Positions 16,791-23,975 of a DNA stretch of 51,349 nt are shown here, one piece after another (positions within the stretch are counted from its first letter, which is position 1; every line of letters begins with the position of its first letter). A model generated the notes under the pieces. It did no database searches, had not been told where the DNA came from, and saw nothing but the letters and a program-made list of their open reading frames with translations. This DNA comes from CAZMXS01 sp964570325 (lineage in GTDB: Bacteria > Verrucomicrobiota > Kiritimatiellia > CAIQIC01 > CAZMXS01). The DNA is taken from assembly GCA_964570325.1 (NCBI GenBank), contig CAZMXS010000030.1, positions 1-51,349 of the forward strand, given 5' to 3'. Position numbers and translations under genes: made by a program.

Positions 16791-19700
16791 TTATTTCCCT
16801 GCGCCGACGCGGGCAAACGGCGTCGTGAACGAATCCGTGTCGGACCATTCCTTGGATGAGTTCCAGACCTCCACACCGGCGGTGTCCGTGGTGGTGGGGT
16901 CGTTGGGCAGCGAGTCCATGCAGGACATGGAGCCGGCTCCCATCATCACGCCCAGACCGGTGCTCTCGATGTCGGCGCGGGTGATCTGCAGCCAGGTCAA
17001 CGGGATGCGCGTCTCGTAGAAACTGTCGCGCGTGATGTCATGGCCCTCGGCCCGGAAATCACGGGTTGGCTCGCCGTCGTTGCGGTTGTCGCAGTCGTTG
17101 ACGCCCCAGAGAGTGGCCGAGCCGCAGGTGTTGCCTTTGGCGTAGCTGATCCCGGCGGCCGCGCAGGTCTTGTAATTGACGCCGCCGTCGTCCACCGGGA
17201 ATACGTTGTTGGTGGCGCGCGAGATGTAGCCTTGCCAGAGACTGCCGGCCATGTACATCTGGAAGTCCGGCAGGTCGGACCCGGCCCAGTAATTGGCGCC
17301 GTTGTTCTTGTTCCACATGTCCTTGGTCGCGCCGCCCGGCTTGGTGTCGATCGCGATCCATTGCAGGATCCCGTCGTTGTTCGAGATCTTGCCGCCGGCC
17401 GCGGAGCCCGCGTTGGCCGGGTCGAGCTTGTCTGTGACATCCACGTACTGCCAAGCCAGATAGAGATAATTATCGTCCCACGCGGCCCAGAGATGGGTCA
17501 TGTCAATCGGCGCTTCGTGCATGGTCCAGTTATCGCCCAGCGAGCGGGGGTCGTCATTGACCTTGTCCAGCGCGATGAGCATGTTGGTGGTCCAATCGGC
17601 CGGGCTGCCGTCAATGGTAATGCCGCCGTTGGCGACGGCTCGGCCCAGGGTCGGGTTGCGTGAATAGGGCTTGGCGCCGCCAAAGGTGAAGTTCTCGTTC
17701 ACTTTCACCTCGAGCGTGGTGACGGTCGAGGTGTTGCCGGAGGCGTCCCGCGCGAAGAATTTGATCGTCATGTCCACGCCGGCGCCTTTGTCGGTAACCA
17801 GGATCGGCGTGTTGTAAACCGGGCTGGCGACGGACGGGGCGCCGCCGTTGGTGGTGTAGTAGATGGCGGGCGCGGGGTCTGTGTCGTCGCTGGCGGTTAG
17901 CGTCACCGAGAGCGTCGCGTTGGTGGTGGTCAGGTTGAGCGGGCTATAACCGGTGGTCGGCGCCACGAAGTCCGTGATGTTGGTGGCGCGCACGGTCGCC
18001 GTATAATCGGCGGTGTTGTTGTTGTCCCAGTGTTCGCCGGCCTCGTTGTCAATCACCTGGATCGCGTAGCGGATGACGGTGCCGACGGGCTGTGGAGGCA
18101 GGCGCGCGGTCCAGACATCGTTGTTTCCATTCGTGCCGGCGTGATACATCGGCCGGCCCTGCCAATGGTTGCCGCCATCCAGCGTATAGATCAGGTTGGC
18201 GGCCACGGCCCCGTTGATCGGCCAGGTCTCGATGCTGATCACCAGCTCCTCGCTCTCGTAAATTTGAGTGCCCGCAATCTGATCGGGTTCGACGCGGTAG
18301 TAGACGAGGTGGTTGGTCGGCTCGGTCACCGGCACGTCCGCTGAAGGGCCGGCTGCCGCGTGCGCGTCCACGCGGGTCCAGTTTCGCAGATCCACCGAGC
18401 GATACACGCCATACAGGCCGTTGCTTTTCAGGTTGTCGAGTTCCAGCACCGGTTGCAGGCCCTCGGTGTGGATGCCCAGCCGGGGTGGCGGCGCGCTGGC
18501 GTTGACGCGGTTGCCGAACCAGCGCAGGGAGGAAGCGGTGTCGTTGACCGTGGCCAGGAAATTGGCGAAGTGGTTGTTGTCCCAGTGATCCGTGCCGGCG
18601 CGGTCGCGGATCTTGACGGCGTAACGGATCTCGGCCAAGGCGCTGAAGCCGCCGAGGTTCACGTGCCACTGATCGTTGCTGGACGAGAGTCCGTTATAGG
18701 AGAGCCCCCGCGCCAGCCAGTTGGTGCTGCCGTTGACGGAGTAGACGACCTCGCCGGTCGCGCCCGCTCCGATGGGGGCCGATTCGATGTTGATCCACAG
18801 GTCGGCCCCCGGCTCGATCGAGCCGTTGTAAGGCCAGTGGTAGGTGCCGCCGATATAGGTTACATTGGAGGGGCCGGTCTTGACCGTGGCGTAGTAGTCC
18901 CCGCCGCCGTTGTTATCCCAAAATGGACCGTTGCGTCCGCTGAGCCGTACGGCATAGCGCACCGTGGTGCCGGCCGGGAAGGCGCCCAGCTTGCAGTGCC
19001 AGACGTCGTTGTTGCCATTGGTCTGGTCGAAGGTCATCGGGAGCGAATGCCAACTGGAACCGCCATTGAAGGTATAGACCACCTCGCCGTCGGCGACGGC
19101 GCGCTGCGGCCAGGCCTCGGTGTTGACCCACAGCTCTTCACCGGCGTCCCACTCATTGTTATAGGGCCAGTGGTAGGTGTTGCCGATCCAGGCCAGATCC
19201 ACCGTCAGTTTGCCGCAACCGGAGATATCCACCGTCCAGTTCTGGTTGTTGTTATTGTCGTAGGTGGGGGTCGGGGTGGCCTCGTCGTGGAACCAGAAGG
19301 TTACGTTGTTGGTGGCATTGCTCAGCGCGTAGCCGTAGGTCCATTTGCCGCCGGATGGAGTCATGGCCACGTCTATAATGCCTTGGTTTCCATCGTGCCC
19401 GATGCCCATGCGGATGCCGCCAATCGGGCTGGCGAGCGGACCGCCGCCGGGAGTGTAGGTGATCGTCAGGGTGGTGGCGTCGCAGGCGGTGGACACCTCG
19501 GATGAGCCCTGGCCCGCGATGTAGACCTTGGAGCCCTTGCCGTCAATGCTCACATTCAGCTTGCCGTCGCTGACGGTGAGGGTGTCGCTCTCGTTGAGTT
19601 TGTTGACATACACCGTGCCGTTGGGCTTGTTCACCGCCGGGTTGCAGGTCTTGGTGTTCCAGGCGGTGTTGATGACCACCAGCGCGTCCTGGCTGGCCGT

Positions 19701-21233
19701 ATGCTTGGTGAAGGCAAAGATGCCGGCGCTACCCTCGTCCCAGCGCTTGGTGAACGTGCCGCGGCGGAGGCACTCGTACTGGGCGCGCAATTCGTTGAGC
19801 TTTTTAATGTGGTTGTAGAGCGGGCTGGCGTAGAACTTGTCGCCGTAGGCATTGCCCCACTGGAAGCCAAAATTCATCATGCACTCGCGCTGGAAGTCCG
19901 CCTGGCCCAGCTTGGGCGACCCGTTGCGGCGCTCGCCCTGGTTGAAGCCGTGCTCGGTGCCGTAGAACAGGCAGGGGATCGGCGTTCCCAGATAGAGGAA
20001 AGTAAGCGCTGGGCCCAGCTTGGCCTGCCACTGTGAACCGCACTCGAGCGCGATGCGATCCACGTCGTGATTGTCCATGAAGGTCACCAGCCGGTTGGCG
20101 GCGTCGTTATACTGGCTGCGCGCGTTCATGCGATCGGTGAGTTGCGCGGTGCCTTGTTCGTAGGCAAACACATTCTTCAGCGTCTGTTGCATCGGGAACC
20201 ACAATGTGGAATTGAATGAGTAGCCGTTGTCTTTGCAATAGGATGCCTGGGTGCTGTCGCTGTAGGAGAAATACTCGCCGAAGAGCAGGAAGCCGGTCTT
20301 GCCGCGGTAGGCGGCGTGCTGGCGGATGTCGTCGGCCCAGCCGCGGATAAAGTCGAACTCCATGTGCTTGATCGCGTCCACGCGAAAGCCGTCGCAGTCG
20401 GTGGCGTCAATCAGATCTTTGAAGATTTGCTTGAGCTGGCTCTGCACATAGCTGTCCTCGGTCTTGAGATCCTCGGTGCCGAGGAAGGCGCCTTTGATGT
20501 ATTTGGGATAGGTGTCCCAGTCGTTGTCGCCGATCGTGCCGTTGTTATGGAAGTACTGGGGCCCGTTAAACGGCGCGCCGAAGCGCACGCCGCTGTTCCA
20601 CCAATCGAGACTGCCGCAGTTGTTCTCGCAGTAGCCCTCGTAGTTGCAATTGCAATCGGTGTACTTCAGCAGGTCGGCCATGTGATTGACGACAACGTCG
20701 AGTACAACATAGATGTTGTTACTGTGCGCGGTGTCAATCAGATCCTTCAACTCGGCGAAGGTGCCGAACATCGGCTCGCAGCGATAGAAGTTCGCGGGAT
20801 GATAGGCGTGGTAAGGGGTGAAGTTCTTGTCGGTGCCCTGCTCGTTGAGTTGGACGCCGGAAATCCAGATGCAATTGACTCCCATGTCCTTCAGGTAGGA
20901 GAGCTTCTGCTTGATTCCGGCCCAGTCGCCGCCCTGGAAGAGATGCCGGGCGGCTTCGGTGTTGGCGCCGCTTTGGTTATACCAGGCGACCCCGGTGGTG
21001 GAGTAGCGGTTGAGGTTGTTGCCGCTGTTGCCGTCGAAGAACCGGTCGGTGAACAACTGGTACATGTTGATGTCGCGCCAATCCGCCGGGCTCGCGTGGT
21101 AGGTGAAACTCGGATTGTCCGTCAGCCGCGAGTAAAGGTCATACTGGTCGGCGACGGCCGGGGTCAGGCCCCGCGCGCCAAGTCCGATGAGGAGAGTGAA
21201 GGCGAGAGACAGCCAACGCGTGCGCAATATCAT
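16791..21233 (-). CDS. Secreted multidomain GH13 alpha-amylase
   Basis: It hydrolyses alpha-1,4-glucans outside the cytoplasm. The 1480-residue protein has a signal peptide (~28 residues, ending AVA). The GH13 barrel carries all four conserved regions: DVVVNH (179-184), GFRVDAIKH with nucleophile D286, the acid/base at E320 in LLFGEYF, and FMDNHD with D390. A cysteine-rich insert (C194, C196, C202, C206) sits in the domain B region. After a C-terminal beta domain (~500-580) come three related modules at ~683-784, ~793-896 and ~990-1082, each with a paired W-P/VVYT and DNN-x-x-DY-x-ATV pattern, resembling starch-binding Ig-like modules. They are split by a YRSVDLRNWTRV / YYRVE module (~925-985). 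A chitobiase-C-like domain (~1090-1175) and a DOMON/CBM9-like C-terminal region follow. The ATG at 21233 follows AGGTGG. Confidence 0.93.
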   Translation of the reverse strand: MILRTRWLSLAFTLLIGLGARGLTPAVADQYDLYSRLTDNPSFTYHASPADWRDINMYQLFTDRFFDGNSGNNLNRYSTTGVAWYNQSGANTEAARHLFQGGDWAGIKQKLSYLKDMGVNCIWISGVQLNEQGTDKNFTPYHAYHPANFYRCEPMFGTFAELKDLIDTAHSNNIYVVLDVVVNHMADLLKYTDCNCNYEGYCENNCGSLDWWNSGVRFGAPFNGPQYFHNNGTIGDNDWDTYPKYIKGAFLGTEDLKTEDSYVQSQLKQIFKDLIDATDCDGFRVDAIKHMEFDFIRGWADDIRQHAAYRGKTGFLLFGEYFSYSDSTQASYCKDNGYSFNSTLWFPMQQTLKNVFAYEQGTAQLTDRMNARSQYNDAANRLVTFMDNHDVDRIALECGSQWQAKLGPALTFLYLGTPIPCLFYGTEHGFNQGERRNGSPKLGQADFQRECMMNFGFQWGNAYGDKFYASPLYNHIKKLNELRAQYECLRRGTFTKRWDEGSAGIFAFTKHTASQDALVVINTAWNTKTCNPAVNKPNGTVYVNKLNESDTLTVSDGKLNVSIDGKGSKVYIAGQGSSEVSTACDATTLTITYTPGGGPLASPIGGIRMGIGHDGNQGIIDVAMTPSGGKWTYGYALSNATNNVTFWFHDEATPTPTYDNNNNQNWTVDISGCGKLTVDLAWIGNTYHWPYNNEWDAGEELWVNTEAWPQRAVADGEVVYTFNGGSSWHSLPMTFDQTNGNNDVWHCKLGAFPAGTTVRYAVRLSGRNGPFWDNNGGGDYYATVKTGPSNVTYIGGTYHWPYNGSIEPGADLWINIESAPIGAGATGEVVYSVNGSTNWLARGLSYNGLSSSNDQWHVNLGGFSALAEIRYAVKIRDRAGTDHWDNNHFANFLATVNDTASSLRWFGNRVNASAPPPRLGIHTEGLQPVLELDNLKSNGLYGVYRSVDLRNWTRVDAHAAAGPSADVPVTEPTNHLVYYRVEPDQIAGTQIYESEELVISIETWPINGAVAANLIYTLDGGNHWQGRPMYHAGTNGNNDVWTARLPPQPVGTVIRYAIQVIDNEAGEHWDNNNTADYTATVRATNITDFVAPTTGYSPLNLTTTNATLSVTLTASDDTDPAPAIYYTTNGGAPSVASPVYNTPILVTDKGAGVDMTIKFFARDASGNTSTVTTLEVKVNENFTFGGAKPYSRNPTLGRAVANGGITIDGSPADWTTNMLIALDKVNDDPRSLGDNWTMHEAPIDMTHLWAAWDDNYLYLAWQYVDVTDKLDPANAGSAAGGKISNNDGILQWIAIDTKPGGATKDMWNKNNGANYWAGSDLPDFQMYMAGSLWQGYISRATNNVFPVDDGGVNYKTCAAAGISYAKGNTCGSATLWGVNDCDNRNDGEPTRDFRAEGHDITRDSFYETRIPLTWLQITRADIESTGLGVMMGAGSMSCMDSLPNDPTTTDTAGVEVWNSSKEWSDTDSFTTPFARVGAGK

Positions 21234-21299
21234 GATCAGTCCACCTGGGTTGAGATTTACAACGAGCCGCCGGCGAAAACCATTCCGCCATTTTCTTCA

Positions 21300-21328
21300 A
21301 TAGTACAGCGTTTTACTAAACAAGTAAA
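21300..21328 (-). promoter_or_regulatory. Putative sigma-70 promoter of the amylase gene
   Basis: On the minus strand TTTACT (21323-21328) and TACTAT (21300-21305) are separated by exactly 17 bp and would start transcription about 60 bases before the amylase ATG. Each box matches four of six consensus bases. A palindrome overlaps the -35 box, which supports a regulated promoter. Confidence 0.5.
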
Positions 21329-21337
21329 GCGCTTTAG
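21324..21337. promoter_or_regulatory. LacI-family-type operator at the amylase promoter
   Basis: TAAAGCGCTTTA (21325-21336) is a perfect 12-bp palindrome whose AAGCGCTT core matches operators of the LacI/GalR family, including CcpA- and MalR-type sites. It covers the -35 box of the amylase promoter. A second, imperfect copy (CAGCGTTTTA, 21306-21315) lies in the promoter spacer. Repression relieved by starch-derived sugar would be the expected logic; the regulator gene is not in this window. Confidence 0.55.
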
Positions 21338-21339
21338 CA

Positions 21340-21759
21340 AAAAAATCCAAATGGGACGAAATCCGCCTGTTTTCACTTTTAATTCAGGCCTTGAGCGCGC
21401 TGGGTTTCGCGCATCCGGATCGCCCTGAAGGCCGGCCCCGTCGAGCGCTGGCATGAGAAAGTTTCAGGGCGAGATCCGCCCGGTGATCCACGAGTTTTCG
21501 GAACGGCTTGAAATCGGCGGTCTCGCGCCGGAAAATGGAGCATGCGGATGAGTCTTTGGATTGCCGGGTGGAATCTCGTCCGCGAAATGCGCCCCGTCGG
21601 GTGAAAGGGGATTGTGGAAAGCAAGCGCTGACCGCCTGATCCTGGCGCTCATCGCGCATGGCGGGTTGCACGGGTATGGGGCGTCATGGAATCCGATGGG
21701 CGGTGTTGGTGAAAATGGTGAACACAGGATTGTCCGATTGAGAGCGCAGAGTGTCGGAC
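21340..21759. other. Intergenic region upstream of the glycoamylase-family gene
   Basis: About 420 bases beyond the amylase operator, up to the next start codon. Short frames exist on both strands, but none has a ribosome-binding site or family resemblance. I see no strong promoter pair or repeat for the downstream lipoprotein gene. Confidence 0.4.
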
Positions 21760-23697
21760 ATGAGATCGAAATTTCAATGGGCGGGATGGATAGTGTTACT
21801 CGTCTTGGTCAGCTCTTGCGAGGTGCGCAAAAACCTGCGGCGGCCATCGGCCGCACCGGTGGCGTCTCCGGCCGACACGGCGGCGCGGCGCGAAGTGTTT
21901 CGCGATTTCGTTTATGCGCGGTCCGATGATTGGCAAGACGTCGCGCGCCGGCTGGCGGCGCGGCCGGTGGGCGCGCTGACGGACGACGATATTCTCGAGC
22001 AGGTAAGCCGCGCGGCGTTCGGCTATTTTTGGAACGAGGCGCACCCGGAAACGGGCTTCGTGTACGATTCCATGCATGATCGCAGCGCGAGCAGCGCCGC
22101 AACGGGGTTCGGCCTGGCCTGCCTGTGCGTGGCGGATTACCGCGGCTGGATCACGCGCGAACAGGCTGTCGGCCGAGCGCGGAAAATCCTGGAGGCCATT
22201 TTGGACCGACCCGGGTGGGAAAATATCCACGGTTTTTTCTTCCATTGGGTTGACGCCGGAACCGGGCGCTGGAAAGGCGCGGAAGCCATGTGCCTGCATG
22301 ACCACGTGGCGTTGATCTGCGGCGTCCTGACGGTGCGCGAGTATTTCAAGGGGGACGACGTCTCGTCGCTGGCGGACCGCATCGTTAAAATGTCGGACTG
22401 GCCTTTTCTGATGCACCGCGGGCGCGGTACGCCCAGCGATCGCGCGGGATTGCTCAGCAATCTTTCTTCCTACGACAATGAGGATTGGAACAGTGTCGTG
22501 GAATATGACGGGATGAAGCTTGACTATCTGTTGCCGATCGGCGCCACGCGTGGAGCGGTGGACCCTTGGTATTGGGATAATTGGGCGCGAACCTACTGCC
22601 GTCAGGACTACAAAGGACATTATTACCGAATCGCGCGCGCCGCGCTCTGGATTCATCAATGGGACAATTGCTATCTCGACTTGTTCGCCATGCGCGACCC
22701 TTATGCTGATTATTTCCAGAACTCGGTCGAGAATACGCTGGCCAACCGCCAATGGTGTCTGGACAATAATATGTATAACGTCGAAGCCTGGGGTTTGAAC
22801 CCCACCATGGGTCCCGATCCGAAAGGCGGCGAAACCTACTGCGATTTCGGCGCGCCGCCCGCGCCGACGGGCTCCTGGCAACAAGGCCACACACAGGATG
22901 GCACAATCGCCTTGGCCGCCGCCGTGCCGTCCATCATTTTCACGCCGGGCGAATCCCTGCTGGTTCTGCGGTTTATGTGGGATCATCTCAAGGATCGCAT
23001 GTGGGGGCCATACGGATTCACGGCGTCCTTCAATCTTGCCCGTGACTGGTATTCGAAGGACTACCTGGGCATAGACCTTGGCCCCGTCGTGTTGAACATC
23101 GAGAATTACCGCTCCGGCTTGATCTGGAAGCACTTCATGCAAGCGCCGGAAGTACAACGCGCTCTGCACCTGACGGGATTTGTCGGCATGATTGATAATT
23201 TCGATCCGATGGAGCACTCGGCGCCTTATGCCGAATGGAGCGCGTCGCGCGGCGTGGCTTTGAGCGTGCTGGCCGCCGGCGCGTTGGAGGGCCGCCGATG
23301 CCTGGGGGTGCGGTTGGAAAATCCGGGGCGGGAGGCCCGTCTCACGATCCGGCCGATGCGACGAGACTTTTCACCCTACCGTCTGCTCGGCCTATATGCG
23401 CGTGTATCAGCGGACCAAGCCCCGTTTGATGTCACGCTTGTGGATGGTCGGAATCGAGAGGCCGCGTTATCGCCGGCGCTTCCCGGCCCGGTGCTGGAAA
23501 CCGGCGGTTGGAAACTGTTCGCCTGGTCATACGATGTTGCCGGTGACGTGGATCTCGGCGACATCCACGCGGTTGTTCTTGCGCCGCGGGCGGAGGTCTT
23601 CGTCGGTGATATGCGGCTCGACTATGTCTGTCTTTACAACGAGGCCGCGCCTGGAACCGCCCGCCCGGTCGTTCCGCGCACGGTGGAACAGCCCTGA
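21760..23697 (+). CDS. Lipoprotein of the glycoamylase family (PF10091, GH144-like)
   Basis: The 645-residue protein begins with a lipoprotein signal (MRSKFQWAGWIVLLVLVSSC; lipobox VSSC, lipidated C20). The body matches the glycoamylase (alpha/alpha-barrel) domain found in GH144 beta-1,2-glucanases and relatives: AFGYFWNEAHPETGFVYDSM, ATGFGLACLCVADYRGWI, GFFFHWVDAGTGRWKGAE, the middle-region EAWGLNPTMGPDPKGG, and a later GPYGFTASFNLARDWYS, followed by a C-terminal beta domain (~540-640). The substrate is uncertain: beta-1,2-glucan is known for characterised GH144 members, but the family is wider. Membrane-anchored in the periplasm or on the surface. I use the ATG at 21760; a GTG three codons upstream is equally in frame. 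It is divergent from the amylase, with a 526-bp gap. Confidence 0.82.
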   Translation: MRSKFQWAGWIVLLVLVSSCEVRKNLRRPSAAPVASPADTAARREVFRDFVYARSDDWQDVARRLAARPVGALTDDDILEQVSRAAFGYFWNEAHPETGFVYDSMHDRSASSAATGFGLACLCVADYRGWITREQAVGRARKILEAILDRPGWENIHGFFFHWVDAGTGRWKGAEAMCLHDHVALICGVLTVREYFKGDDVSSLADRIVKMSDWPFLMHRGRGTPSDRAGLLSNLSSYDNEDWNSVVEYDGMKLDYLLPIGATRGAVDPWYWDNWARTYCRQDYKGHYYRIARAALWIHQWDNCYLDLFAMRDPYADYFQNSVENTLANRQWCLDNNMYNVEAWGLNPTMGPDPKGGETYCDFGAPPAPTGSWQQGHTQDGTIALAAAVPSIIFTPGESLLVLRFMWDHLKDRMWGPYGFTASFNLARDWYSKDYLGIDLGPVVLNIENYRSGLIWKHFMQAPEVQRALHLTGFVGMIDNFDPMEHSAPYAEWSASRGVALSVLAAGALEGRRCLGVRLENPGREARLTIRPMRRDFSPYRLLGLYARVSADQAPFDVTLVDGRNREAALSPALPGPVLETGGWKLFAWSYDVAGDVDLGDIHAVVLAPRAEVFVGDMRLDYVCLYNEAAPGTARPVVPRTVEQP

Positions 23698-23739
23698 ACG
23701 ATAACCTGCTTCCCGCACTCGGCTCTGACGCCGTTATAC

Positions 23740-23967
23740 GTGAAATTCGCGGCGATCCTGGGGCAGGTCGGGGCGCAGGATCAGCACCCCGGCGACAATG
23801 TGCCCGTTGACCATGCATTCGTGAAGCGCGAGGAGGTGGCGTTGAGATGCGTGGCCGGGCGGGTTGTGATTGAAAAGATGGTGGACGCGGTGGGTCAGAG
23901 ATACGGGATCGAACGGGCGGGACTAGCTGCCCATCTGAACGGCATCCAGGCGGCGCCGTCAGGCTAA
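23740..23967 (+). CDS. Small ORF of unknown reality
   Basis: A 75-codon frame starting at GTG lies in the 278-bp gap between two converging genes. Its second half (VVIEKMVDAVGQRYGIERAGL) looks helical and somewhat protein-like, but I recognise no family and no clear ribosome-binding site. It could be a decayed fragment of a larger gene or chance. The rest of the gap shows nothing. Confidence 0.2.
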   Translation: MKFAAILGQVGAQDQHPGDNVPVDHAFVKREEVALRCVAGRVVIEKMVDAVGQRYGIERAGLAAHLNGIQAAPSG

Positions 23968-23975
23968 TCCGGGTT

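Noticed and set aside
21796..23217. 473-codon minus-strand frame opposite the glycoamylase-family gene
   Set aside because: Typical antisense composition for GC-rich DNA, with no motif; the plus-strand lipoprotein is well supported.
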